This document shows, one piece after another, positions 8,231 to 15,528 of a DNA stretch of 55,563 bases (its first letter is position 1; the number at the start of each line of letters is the position of its first letter). The position numbers and the translations under genes are program-made. The notes under the pieces are model-generated. The model made no database searches. It saw nothing but the letters and a program-made list of their open reading frames with translations, and was not told where the DNA came from. Source of the stretch: Eubacteriales bacterium (GTDB lineage: Bacteria; Bacillota; Clostridia; Christensenellales; MB2-83). The stretch covers positions 1 through 55,563 of the forward strand of contig JAHAZM010000064.1 of assembly GCA_018385275.1 (NCBI GenBank), written 5' to 3'.

Positions 8231-9277
8231 TCAGTTGGTGGCGCGGATCTCGTCCCAGATGTCCTGATACAGCCCGCGATATTCGCCCAAATCGCGGAAC
8301 ACCGCGCACTTGGTGCGGATGTACTCCATGTCCGGGAAGATCGTCTCGTCGGACGTGTACTCTTCGTCGAGAAGCTCGATCGCTCCGACGTTGGGCGTGG
8401 AATAATAGATATACTCGAGATTCATTTTCGCGATTTCAGGACGGCACATGAAATCGATGAATTTGACGGCCAGAGCATAGTTGGGCGCGTTCTTCGGAAC
8501 GACCATGGCGTCGAACCAATAGTTGGTGCCCTCCTCGGGAAGCGAATAAGCCAGCTTGTCGTTTTTGGCGATAGCATAAGCGGCGTCGCCCGACCATACC
8601 ACGGAAAGCGCGGCGGCGTTATTGGCCATCTGATCCTTGGTCTCATCGACGTAATAAGCAAACACCAGCGGCTTCTGATCGATCAGATCCTGCTTGGCCT
8701 TCTGCAGTTCGCTCTCTACGCGGGTGTTGATATCGAACCCGTTTTTGCAGGTCGCCACGGCGATGCAGTCGCGGATGCTGTTCTGCATGATGATCTGACC
8801 GGCGTATTTTTCATCCCAAAGGATGTTCCAGCTGGTGACCGGCTCGGTGACCTTTTCGGTATTATACAGGATACCGACGGTGCCCCACATGAACGGAACG
8901 GAATACTTGTTGTCCTTATCGTAATCCAGTCCCTTGAAATCGTCGCCGATATACTTATAGTTCGGCATGGCGCTGACGTCGATCTCGGCCAGCATGCCTT
9001 CCGCGATCATCCGCTCGATCATATAGTCCGAGGGCGTCACGACGTCGTAACGAGAGCCGTTCTTGATCTTGGTATACGCGTCTTCGCACAGCGTAAAAAG
9101 CTTTTCGACTACCTGGCAGTCATATTCCCGTTCAAACATGCGCAGCACTTCCGGATCGATATAGTCTTCCCAGTTATAGAAGATCAGCTGCTGTTTTCCC
9201 GAGCCGCATCCCACCGTGCAAAGGACCGTACCGCAGACAAGCGCGGCCAGAAGCAATACCGACAATACTTTCTTCAT
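8231..9277 (-). CDS. potD: Spermidine/putrescine-binding lipoprotein PotD
   Basis: 348 residues. Extracytoplasmic solute receptor of the polyamine ABC importer. Lipoprotein signal with Cys at about residue 24 (TVGC), then LIFYNWEDYIDPEVLRMFE, the hallmark start of PotD/PotF mature proteins. Downstream VVTPSDYMIERMI, VPFMWGTVGILYNTE and VWSGDAAYAI are typical ligand-pocket regions with aromatic and acidic residues. Last gene of xre-potABCD, one base after potC; terminator follows. Confidence 0.93.
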   Translation of the reverse strand: MKKVLSVLLLAALVCGTVLCTVGCGSGKQQLIFYNWEDYIDPEVLRMFEREYDCQVVEKLFTLCEDAYTKIKNGSRYDVVTPSDYMIERMIAEGMLAEIDVSAMPNYKYIGDDFKGLDYDKDNKYSVPFMWGTVGILYNTEKVTEPVTSWNILWDEKYAGQIIMQNSIRDCIAVATCKNGFDINTRVESELQKAKQDLIDQKPLVFAYYVDETKDQMANNAAALSVVWSGDAAYAIAKNDKLAYSLPEEGTNYWFDAMVVPKNAPNYALAVKFIDFMCRPEIAKMNLEYIYYSTPNVGAIELLDEEYTSDETIFPDMEYIRTKCAVFRDLGEYRGLYQDIWDEIRATN

Positions 9278-9278
9278 G

Positions 9279-10049
9279 TCAATTCTCCTTCTTCTTTCTG
9301 AAATTAATGATGATTAATAATGCTAACACCCCGAAAAAGACCACGGTCGAGATCGCGTTGATCTCCGGCTTGATGCCGCGTTTGGCCGCCGAATACACGT
9401 AAATCGACAGGTTCGCTTCGTCGGAAGTGAAAAAGCTGATGGCAAAATCGTCGATGCTCATGGTGAAAGCCAGCAGCGCGCCGGTGATGATCCCCGGCAT
9501 GATCTGCGGGATCACGACCCGCCCCAGCGCGTAACCGGGCCGGGCGCCAAGATCCAACGCCGCCTCGTAAAGGTTGGGATCCAACTGGCGCAGTTTCGGC
9601 AGGACCGAGAAGATGACGTACGGCAGGCAAAACGTGATATGCGCCATCAGCATCGTCATATAACCACGCGGGATTCCCGCGTAAACAAACAGCAGCATGA
9701 TCGAGATGCCCGTTACGATATCCGGATTCAGCATCGGGACGTACGTCACGTTCGTAACGATTTTCTGCGTCAGCATCCGTGAATTGAAGATTCCGATGGC
9801 CGTCAGCGTCCCGAACACCGTGGACACGACCGTGGCGATTCCGGCGATACTGAACGTCACCGCCAGCGCGTCGAGGATCTTCTGATTGCGGAAAGCGCTC
9901 TCGTACCATTTGACCGTGAAGCCCGTGAACGGGCCGGTCGCGCTCGTTTCGTTGAACGAATACAGGATCATGACCAGGATAGGCAGATACAAAAACGCAA
10001 TGATAAGCGCGATATAAAGGATCGGCAGTCCGTTCTTTTTCTTCTTCAC
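9279..10049 (-). CDS. potC: Polyamine ABC transporter permease PotC
   Basis: 256 residues with six membrane segments and the EAA loop (YEAALDLGARPGYALGRVVIPQ) that contacts the ATPase. The first segment LYIALIIAFLYLPILVMILYSFNE is characteristic of PotC/PotI. Overlaps potB by 4 bases, so translation is coupled. Confidence 0.93.
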   Translation of the reverse strand: MKKKKNGLPILYIALIIAFLYLPILVMILYSFNETSATGPFTGFTVKWYESAFRNQKILDALAVTFSIAGIATVVSTVFGTLTAIGIFNSRMLTQKIVTNVTYVPMLNPDIVTGISIMLLFVYAGIPRGYMTMLMAHITFCLPYVIFSVLPKLRQLDPNLYEAALDLGARPGYALGRVVIPQIMPGIITGALLAFTMSIDDFAISFFTSDEANLSIYVYSAAKRGIKPEINAISTVVFFGVLALLIIINFRKKKEN

Positions 10050-10918
10050 ATGATCATCTCCTCTTTATCGCCCTTGCCGTTGAAAATGAGCATGCTCAGC
10101 AGGATACACACCATGAGAATCATGGCGATGGTGGATCCGAAATTATAGTTGCCGGCCGATTTGAATTGATCCTCGATCGTGTTGCCGATCATGGAGACTT
10201 TATTGCCTCCCAGCAAGTTGGGGATGACGAAAGACGACGCCGCCGGCATGAAGACCATCGTAATGCCGGTCGCGATGCCGGACATCGACAGCGGCAGCTT
10301 GACGCGCAGGAAAACCTGGAGCGGATTGGCGCCGAGATCGGTCGCCGCTTCCACAAGCGAATGATCCATTTTGGCCATCACCGAATAGATCGGCAGGATC
10401 ATAAAGGGCAGGAAGTTGTACACCATACCGAGAATGATCGCTCCGTTAGTCCCGATCATTTCCACCGGGCCGAGTCCTATCAGCGCCAGCAGCGTGTCCA
10501 GCAGACCGTTGCGGCCGATGATCGTCATCCACGCGTAGGTACGCAGCAGGAAATTCATCCACGTCGGCAGCATGATCGCCGTGATCAGCAGATCCGAGCG
10601 CTTGATCCGTTTGGATGAAAGGATCAGCGCCACGGGGTATCCGACGATCAGGCAGATCAGCGTGGCGATCAGCGCCAGTCCCAGCGAACGCAGTAGCGTC
10701 GTTACATAGATCAGCTCGCCATTGGCTCCCCGTGTCAGGAATTTTTCATAGTTTGCCGTCGTGAAATGATAATCGCTGTCCGTAAAGCTGAAAAACACCA
10801 CCATGACCAACGGGACGACGATGAAAATAATCATCCAGACGTAATACGGGACGGCGCACCACTTGTTTCGATTGTTGACGTCGGCGCGAACGCCGATATT
10901 CTTTGCCTTCTTCTTCAC
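10046..10918 (-). CDS. potB: Polyamine ABC transporter permease PotB
   Basis: 290 residues from GTG 10918, which lies 13 bases after the potA stop with an AAGGCG site between; the open frame extends further upstream inside potA but that part is out of frame with any family similarity. Six membrane segments, first at WMIIFIVVPLVMVVFFSFTD, and an EAA loop (VEAATDLGANPLQVFLRVKLPLS, in two parts) like PotB/PotH. Pairs with PotC to form the channel. Confidence 0.9.
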   Translation of the reverse strand: MKKKAKNIGVRADVNNRNKWCAVPYYVWMIIFIVVPLVMVVFFSFTDSDYHFTTANYEKFLTRGANGELIYVTTLLRSLGLALIATLICLIVGYPVALILSSKRIKRSDLLITAIMLPTWMNFLLRTYAWMTIIGRNGLLDTLLALIGLGPVEMIGTNGAIILGMVYNFLPFMILPIYSVMAKMDHSLVEAATDLGANPLQVFLRVKLPLSMSGIATGITMVFMPAASSFVIPNLLGGNKVSMIGNTIEDQFKSAGNYNFGSTIAMILMVCILLSMLIFNGKGDKEEMIM

Positions 10919-10931
10919 AGCAGGTCGCCTT

Positions 10932-12686
10932 TCAATCAAATTTAATATCCAGCGGATGAATGTACAGACCCATTTTTTCGCTCCGGTCCCATTCCTCATT
11001 GGCCCGGACCTTACAGATCAGCCCGTCTCCGCAGTCCACGTACACGTTATAATAAATACCTTTGTATTCGACGTCGGCCACCGTGCCTTCAAACACGCCG
11101 TTGCCCGGATCGACGACGTACACGTCCTGCGGCCGTACGCTGACGCTGACGACCGCGCCGATATCGTCACGCGGCGCGGCGACTTTCAGCTTCCGCCCGC
11201 ATATTTCGATCGTATCTGCCGCCGTGACGGTGGCGGTGAAATGATTGACCGCGCCGTGCGAGGTTTCCTTCGGCATGACAAAGAGCACGTCGTCGGCGAT
11301 GCTCATGCTGACAAAGGTCTGCTCGTCGCGCACCACGTCGGAATAAGCCAGCCACTCGCAGTCGTTGGCCTTAATGACCAGCTCGTACTGCTCACCGTTG
11401 AAAATGCAGCTCTCGACAGTCCCGGTAAACATATCGTCCTCATTGTCGGAAACGACGATATCTTCAGGCCGGATGACGACGTCGACGTCCTCGTCCTCGC
11501 CGTAACCGGTGGTCGGACAGGAAAAACGATGTCCCGCTACTTCGACGACGCCCTCCTCGTACACCTTGCCGACCAGCAGATTGGTGCGCGTCGGCGTGGG
11601 CGTGATCTCGGACTCCATGATGTGAATGTCATTAGGGCCGACCCGCAGACCGATCCGGTCGCCTTTTTCGTGCGAAATCGTGTTTTGCAGGACCCACTCG
11701 TACCATCCGCATTTGACGACCGTCTCATAATGGACGCCCTTGAAAATATTCGACGTGACCTCGCCGCGCAGAATATCGCTGCCGTTGACGACAGAGCTCT
11801 TCGCAGCCTCGTCCGTCACGATGAAATCCTCCGGCCGGATCACGACGTCGACGTTCTCTCCCTGCGCAAACCCCTTGTCGACACAGTTGAAAACGGCGCC
11901 GCCGAAAATGACCACGTTGTCGTGCGGCGTGATGCCGTGCACGATATTGCTCTCCCCGATAAAGTCCGCTACAAAGGCGTTCTTCGGCTCATTGTAAATG
12001 TCCGTCGGTTTGCCGATCTGCTGGATCACGCCGTTTTTCATGACGACGATCGTGTCCGACATCGTCAGCGCTTCCTCTTGGTCGTGCGTCACGTAGAGGA
12101 AAGTAATGCCCAGCTGCTGCTGCATTTTTTTGAGCTCCAGCTGCATATCCTTGCGCAGTTTGAGATCCAACGCCGCCAGCGGTTCATCCAGCAGCAGGAT
12201 CTCCGGCTCGTTGACCAGCGCCCGCGCGATCGCGATGCGCTGCTGCTGACCTCCGCTCAGGGAGTCGATGCTGCGTTTGCCGTAGCCGGCCAGACCGACC
12301 AGCTCCAGCATCTTTTCCACCTTTTCCGCAATCTCTTTTTTGCTTTTTTTCTTGATGCGGAGTCCGAAAGCGATATTCTCCGCCACGTTCAGATGCGGAA
12401 ACAGCGCGTATTTCTGGAACACCGTGTTGACGCTCCGGTTATACGGCGGGATATCGTTGATGGGTTTGCCCTTGAAAAGCACCTCGCCGCTGTCCGCCTG
12501 CTCAAAGCCGGCAATGATCCGCAGCGTGGTGGTTTTTCCGCATCCGCTCGGGCCCAGGAAAGTAATAAACTCGTTTTTCCGGATATACAGATTGATATCG
12601 TCGAGCACCTTGTTGCTGCCGTAGGATTTATTGATCCCCTTCAGCTCGATGATCTTTTCATTGGTCAAATGTACTTTTTCTGCCAT
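10932..12686 (-). CDS. potA: Polyamine ABC transporter ATPase PotA with three C-terminal TOBE-like units
   Basis: 584 residues, about 200 more than typical PotA. The ATPase is complete: Walker A GPSGCGKT (45-52), signature LSGGQ (143-147), Walker B ILLLDEP (163-169), His switch THDQEE near 210. After residue 235 the regulatory part contains three related units, each with a VRPED-type core: [12 protein letters not shown] near 269, [12 protein letters not shown] near 391 and [12 protein letters not shown] near 503. A normal PotA has one TOBE_2 domain, so this appears to be internal triplication and divergence. Starts 18 bases after the XRE-cupin gene with an AAGGGA site. Confidence 0.92.
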   Translation of the reverse strand: MAEKVHLTNEKIIELKGINKSYGSNKVLDDINLYIRKNEFITFLGPSGCGKTTTLRIIAGFEQADSGEVLFKGKPINDIPPYNRSVNTVFQKYALFPHLNVAENIAFGLRIKKKSKKEIAEKVEKMLELVGLAGYGKRSIDSLSGGQQQRIAIARALVNEPEILLLDEPLAALDLKLRKDMQLELKKMQQQLGITFLYVTHDQEEALTMSDTIVVMKNGVIQQIGKPTDIYNEPKNAFVADFIGESNIVHGITPHDNVVIFGGAVFNCVDKGFAQGENVDVVIRPEDFIVTDEAAKSSVVNGSDILRGEVTSNIFKGVHYETVVKCGWYEWVLQNTISHEKGDRIGLRVGPNDIHIMESEITPTPTRTNLLVGKVYEEGVVEVAGHRFSCPTTGYGEDEDVDVVIRPEDIVVSDNEDDMFTGTVESCIFNGEQYELVIKANDCEWLAYSDVVRDEQTFVSMSIADDVLFVMPKETSHGAVNHFTATVTAADTIEICGRKLKVAAPRDDIGAVVSVSVRPQDVYVVDPGNGVFEGTVADVEYKGIYYNVYVDCGDGLICKVRANEEWDRSEKMGLYIHPLDIKFD

Positions 12687-12704
12687 TGTTTCTGCTTTTC
12701 CCTT

Positions 12705-13238
12705 CTAAAAACTCGGCGGATTGGACACCCAAAGAAGCTCCGCTTTCTGTTTGCCGTGGTTCCGGATGAAATGCGGCATCGTCGGCTTGAAATAAAAGGA
12801 CTCTCCCTTTCCGCATTTATATGCGTTGTCGCCCAACACCAGCGTGATGCGCCCGGACAGCACGTAACCGAATTCCTCGCCCTCGTGGGGGTTATCCTCT
12901 TCGCTCTCGGCGCCCGGCTGCAGCGTATAAAGGATGGGCTCCATCGCGTTTTTCTGCGAGTTCGGGACCAGCCATACGATCGAAGTGCCTTCGCTGTGTT
13001 TTTCGAAGAAATCGTCTTTTGAAAAAACGATCTTCTCCTGATCCGTATCGTTGAAGAACGTCTTGAGATCCGTGCCGAGGCTTTCCAGAATATCGATCAG
13101 CGTGGCGATCGACGGGCTGGTCAGATCCCTCTCCAACTGCGAAATAAAGCCCTTGGAAAGCTCGCAGCGGTTCGCCAGCTCCTCCTGCGTCAGGCCCAGA
13201 CGCATCCTCATGCGCCTGATCTTTTCTCCGATCTTCAT
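12705..13238 (-). CDS. XRE-cupin transcriptional regulator of the pot operon
   Basis: 177 residues from ATG 13238, which has GGAGGTG 5 bases upstream (a GTG at 13256 is in frame but poorly placed). N terminus: XRE helix-turn-helix (IRRMRMRLGLTQEELANRCE, then SKGFISQLERDLTSPS). C terminus from about 105: cupin barrel with EDNPHEGEEFGYVLSGRITL and FKPTMPHFIRNHG, as in PuuR-type polyamine regulators that sense small ligands or polyamines. First gene of the operon; its operator candidates lie just upstream. Confidence 0.9.
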   Translation of the reverse strand: MKIGEKIRRMRMRLGLTQEELANRCELSKGFISQLERDLTSPSIATLIDILESLGTDLKTFFNDTDQEKIVFSKDDFFEKHSEGTSIVWLVPNSQKNAMEPILYTLQPGAESEEDNPHEGEEFGYVLSGRITLVLGDNAYKCGKGESFYFKPTMPHFIRNHGKQKAELLWVSNPPSF

Positions 13239-13262
13239 GCCATCACCTCCGGGCACTGTATA

Positions 13263-13290
13263 CTAAACCAAAAGTTTAGGGAAAGTAAAC
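13263..13290 (-). promoter_or_regulatory. Three phased half-sites, likely operator of the XRE-cupin regulator
   Basis: CTAAAC (13263-13268), GTTTAG (13274-13279) and GTAAAC (13285-13290) begin exactly 11 bases apart. The first two form a dyad with a 5-base gap, the second and third another dyad. They sit between the promoter and the start codon, as expected for autoregulation. Confidence 0.6.
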
Positions 13291-13303
13291 AAATTACATA
13301 CGA

Positions 13304-13332
13304 ATTATAGTGGATAGTCCTCGACCTGTCAA
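13304..13332 (-). promoter_or_regulatory. Consensus sigma-A promoter of the xre-potABCD operon
   Basis: Minus-strand TTGACA (complement of 13327-13332), 17-base spacer, TATAAT (complement of 13304-13309): a perfect consensus promoter, so the operon is probably held down by repression. Confidence 0.88.
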
Positions 13333-13496
13333 TCACTTTTTTCGTGCTTTTCCCCGAGAATTCCCTCGCCGCGCTCTCCTGTCGCGTCAGCTCTCCCGAA
13401 AGCGGTTTCCCGGTTTGTTTCGCACTCTCCGTTTTTCCCCTCCGGTCAGTGCGTTTCGGCTCATCAGTCTGCTTATATCCCGTCGCCCGCCGCAAC

Positions 13497-13527
13497 AAAA
13501 AAACAAGCGATGAATTCTCATCGCTTG
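13497..13527 (-). terminator. Terminator after the yneA-like gene
   Basis: CAAGCGATGA-ATTC-TCATCGCTTG, followed on the minus strand by seven T, 21 bases after the stop. Confidence 0.92.
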
Positions 13528-13548
13528 TCTTAAATCCACGCAGGGAGC

Positions 13549-13842
13549 TTACGGGAGGATCAAAACCTGATCCGGAAAAATATCGCTTCCGCTCAGCGAA
13601 TTGGCCGCGGCGATCTGTTCGATATAATAGCGCACGTCCGTGTCCGCCGGCGCAAAACGCCGCCCGATCTCCCAAAGCGTATCGCCGCTGCAAACCGTAT
13701 AAGCGATCGTCTCGCGCTCGGGCCGGACCGCCGCGGCTCCGCCGCTCACGGCGACGATCAGCGCGCCGAGCAGCAGCACGGCCGACAGCGCCGCGATAAA
13801 CCGTGTTTTATTCTTAATAACGATCCTCTTTTTTGCTCTCAT
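13549..13842 (-). CDS. yneA: YneA-like LysM protein, SOS cell-division inhibitor candidate
   Basis: 97 residues from ATG 13842 (GGAGGG upstream). Short basic N terminus, one membrane span (about 13-33), then a single LysM domain (YTVCSGDTLWEIGRRFAP ... DIFPDQVLILP, 46-96). This is the exact build of Bacillus YneA, a small cell-wall-facing protein that halts division during DNA damage. The promoter carries a perfect LexA box in its spacer and a near-perfect second box downstream, which strongly supports the assignment. Unlike in Bacillus, no lexA gene lies next to it here. Confidence 0.85.
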   Translation of the reverse strand: MRAKKRIVIKNKTRFIAALSAVLLLGALIVAVSGGAAAVRPERETIAYTVCSGDTLWEIGRRFAPADTDVRYYIEQIAAANSLSGSDIFPDQVLILP

Positions 13843-13866
13843 AAAAAACCCTCCCGGACGTATATG

Positions 13867-13880
13867 CGAACGTTTGTTTC
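13867..13880. promoter_or_regulatory. Second LexA (SOS) box
   Basis: CGAACGTTTGTTTC fits CGAAC-N4-GTTYG with one mismatch at the last base. It lies between the promoter and the yneA start. Confidence 0.65.
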
Positions 13881-13887
13881 TATTTGT

Positions 13888-13916
13888 ATTATATGCGAAC
13901 AAACGTTCGTTGTCAA
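13888..13916 (-). promoter_or_regulatory. Consensus promoter of yneA
   Basis: Minus-strand TTGACA (complement of 13911-13916), 17-base spacer and TATAAT (complement of 13888-13893). The spacer is filled by a LexA box. Confidence 0.9.
13896..13909. promoter_or_regulatory. LexA (SOS) box in the yneA promoter
   Basis: CGAACAAACGTTCG is a perfect match to the Gram-positive LexA site CGAAC-N4-GTTCG, placed between -35 and -10 where LexA would exclude RNA polymerase. Confidence 0.9.
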
Positions 13917-14230
13917 GTGTTTTTTTCGATTTTTCATATAAAATCCGTTTTTTTTCTTAAAAACCGCGCCCCGGAGGACAGCACGCCCTCTCCGGCAACG
14001 AAGGTCTATCAAGAAGCCGGCTCTTTGCCGCGTTTTTTCGCATTCTTTTTTCACGATCAACCGGCTTCTTTCCCGGCGCCTGTTTTTCATCTCTTCACTT
14101 TTTTGTCCCGCCTTGGCGGCGTCGGAAGTCCCGCTCTGCGCCGCGTTTTCAAACGGACTCCGTGCCTTTTTCACGCCTTTCCGCCGCCGACGCCCTTTGT
14201 TTCCGTTCTTTCTTCTCTCGCAAAAAGCGC
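13917..14230. other. Gene-poor gap between yneA and tRNA-Leu
   Basis: No convincing gene. It holds a perfect 10-bp inverted repeat, AAGAAGCCGG (14011-14020) and CCGGCTTCTT (14061-14070), with a 40-base T-rich interval; its role is unknown. Confidence 0.6.
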
Positions 14231-14260
14231 TTGACAAATCCCGTCCGCTCTGCGTATAAT
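14231..14260 (+). promoter_or_regulatory. Promoter of tRNA-Leu
   Basis: TTGACA at 14231-14236, 18-base spacer, TATAAT at 14255-14260; about 35 bases before the mature tRNA. Confidence 0.85.
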
Positions 14261-14301
14261 AACGAGTGTTCAGCCGCCGCCCGGCTGAACGGTTTTATCA
14301 T

Positions 14302-14384
14302 GCGGCTGTGGCGGAATTGGCATACGCGCACGTTTGAGGTGCGTGTCCGAGAGGATATGGGTTCAAGTCCCATCAGCCGCACCA
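14302..14384 (+). tRNA. tRNA-Leu (anticodon GAG)
   Basis: 83 bases including encoded CCA. Acceptor stem GCGGCTG/CAGCCGC; anticodon stem CACGT/GCGTG with loop TTGAGGT, giving anticodon GAG (reads CUC/CUU). Long variable arm TCC-GAGA-GGA marks it as class II. T arm ATGGG-TTCAAGT-CCCAT. It directly precedes an AT-rich restriction-modification island, a common integration context. Confidence 0.95.
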
Positions 14385-14390
14385 TAAAAG

Positions 14391-14427
14391 AAACCTCTTT
14401 TGTCTACCACGACAAAAGAGGTTTTTT
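14391..14427 (+). terminator. Terminator after tRNA-Leu
   Basis: AAACCTCTTTTGT and ACAAAAGAGGTTT form a 13-bp stem with a T tail, 6 bases after the CCA. Confidence 0.9.
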
Positions 14428-14462
14428 CTTGCATTTTGGGCAAAAATCGAGCAAATATAGGT

Positions 14463-14511
14463 AAAATCGGGCTTTCAGACGGTGGATCAGCCGTCCGGAA
14501 GCCCGATTTTT
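14463..14511. repeat. Long two-stage hairpin at the island edge
   Basis: Outer stem AAAATCGGGCTT / AAGCCCGATTTT with a nested stem GACGG / CCGTC. It has T-runs in both directions and may be a bidirectional terminator insulating the island from the tRNA. Confidence 0.7.
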
Positions 14512-14542
14512 ACATTTCAGGTAGCAAAAACGGTCAAAAACG

Positions 14543-14555
14543 CTGGTGTACTTTT
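14543..14555 (+). repeat. Left 13-bp direct repeat flanking the RM island
   Basis: CTGGTGTACTTTT, repeated exactly at 16802-16814. The two copies bracket all four island genes. Possible recombination (att-like) scars, though no integrase is present. Confidence 0.5.
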
Positions 14556-14596
14556 TGCGTTTCTTTGCTCTGCAAAGAACTCCAAAAAAATACAGG

Positions 14597-14616
14597 GTGG
14601 GGGGATTTGAACCTCG
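14597..14616 (-). other. tRNA 3'-end-like fragment (T-arm remnant)
   Basis: On the minus strand this reads GAGGTTCAAATCCCCCCAC, which has the GGTTCAAATCC core of a tRNA T arm, but no acceptor or anticodon arm and imperfect T-stem pairing. Likely a leftover of integration at another tRNA gene. Confidence 0.4.
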
Positions 14617-14653
14617 GAAAAACAAGAAAAATGTCAATGTTACTCATAAACCG

Positions 14654-14681
14654 TTGTTTTATAGTCCGTATGCTCTATAAT
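14654..14681 (+). promoter_or_regulatory. Promoter and C-box of the controller-endonuclease transcript
   Basis: TTGTTT (14654-14659), 16-base spacer, TATAAT (14676-14681). The spacer holds TATAGTCCGTATG, which resembles the C-boxes of PvuII/Esp1396I-type systems as I recall them, and a TATAG...CTATA dyad at 14660-14679. A controller dimer could activate and then repress from here. Confidence 0.7.
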
Positions 14682-14713
14682 ATTATTATACCCTACCTAT
14701 GAGGTGAAGTGAA

Positions 14714-14920
14714 ATGATTACAAAGGATTTGGGAAATCGCATCAGAGAGCTTCGTCAAAAGACCGGGCTTAGTCAAGAGAAGTTTGCTCTGAAAATTGAG
14801 ATGGACAGGACATACTTTGCTTCTGTCGAAGCAGGACGGCGAAATATCTCCATTTGCAATATCAAAAAGATTGCCGATGGACTGGGTGTCACACTCAGCG
14901 AATTGTTTGAAGGGTTATAA
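14714..14920 (+). CDS. Restriction-modification controller (C) protein
   Basis: 68 residues, standard for C proteins. One XRE helix-turn-helix: IRELRQKTGLSQEKFALKIE with recognition helix DRTYFASVEAGRRN, very close in layout to C.PvuII (DRTYISDIERGKRN). C proteins delay endonuclease production after entry into a new host by an autocatalytic loop at the C-box. Start ATG 14714 with GAGGTGA upstream. The endonuclease follows 55 bases later on the same strand. Confidence 0.88.
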   Translation: MITKDLGNRIRELRQKTGLSQEKFALKIEMDRTYFASVEAGRRNISICNIKKIADGLGVTLSELFEGL

Positions 14921-14975
14921 AACAGCGTTAATTAGTATGAAGACGAAATGTTAGAAAAAAAGAGGAACAAATAAT

Positions 14976-15527
14976 ATGGCATATTATGATCATCAACATC
15001 GTGAAAAAATAGAAAGCTTATCCTCAATGTGGTCTAGGCTTAGCGGAATTGAAGATCTCGCGCGGACTTATAACATCAGTGATATTGCACAAGACAACAA
15101 TCTAAAACTGCTCCAAACGCTTGTCCTTTTTGATTTTCAAAATCAACCAGGTCGTGAGGGTAGCGATGCAATAGACAGATATGGACATGCATGGGAACTC
15201 AAAACGGTTAATATTGACTTAACAAGCAGTTTCTCTACAAATCACCACACCAATCTTGAAAGGATTGCTGTTTTTCGCCAAGAGCGTTGGCTGTTTAGCG
15301 CTTATCGCGGTATATCTTTACAAGAAGTTTATGCAGTAAGCCCGATAGCTCTCGAAGAGTATTTTTCTAAGTGGGAAGATGCTGTACGAATTAAAATCGC
15401 AGGGCATAATGAAAACGCACATCTGAACAATCCCAAAATACCTTTAAAATATGTTCGGAACGTCGGTATTAAAGTTTACCCGTTAGATATTCCTCTTGAT
15501 CCCGCTGAAGCATTAAGAGTCTTATGA
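14976..15527 (+). CDS. PvuII-like type II restriction endonuclease
   Basis: 183 residues. Recognisable PvuII homologue: PGREGSDAIDRYG, then ELKTVNIDL, STNHHTN, RW-F-AYRGI and NNPKIPLKYV match PvuII (PGREGNDAVD, ELKSINIDL, STHHHMN, IFAIYRGI, NNPKIPVKYV). The PD-(D/E)xK catalytic residues are present as Asp64, Glu74 and Lys76, equal to PvuII Asp58, Glu68 and Lys70, and the His pair that reads the central bases is kept (His90, His91). Probable target CAGCTG, by homology. It is longer than PvuII (157) by a short N-terminal and a C-terminal extension. Convergent with the methyltransferase, 1 base apart. Confidence 0.93.
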   Translation: MAYYDHQHREKIESLSSMWSRLSGIEDLARTYNISDIAQDNNLKLLQTLVLFDFQNQPGREGSDAIDRYGHAWELKTVNIDLTSSFSTNHHTNLERIAVFRQERWLFSAYRGISLQEVYAVSPIALEEYFSKWEDAVRIKIAGHNENAHLNNPKIPLKYVRNVGIKVYPLDIPLDPAEALRVL

Positions 15528-15528
15528 C

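Noticed and set aside
10863-13022. 719-codon rightward frame across potA and the XRE-cupin gene
   Set aside because: Antisense shadow of two well-recognised genes.
14162-14464. Small frame crossing tRNA-Leu
   Set aside because: It translates the tRNA and its terminator.
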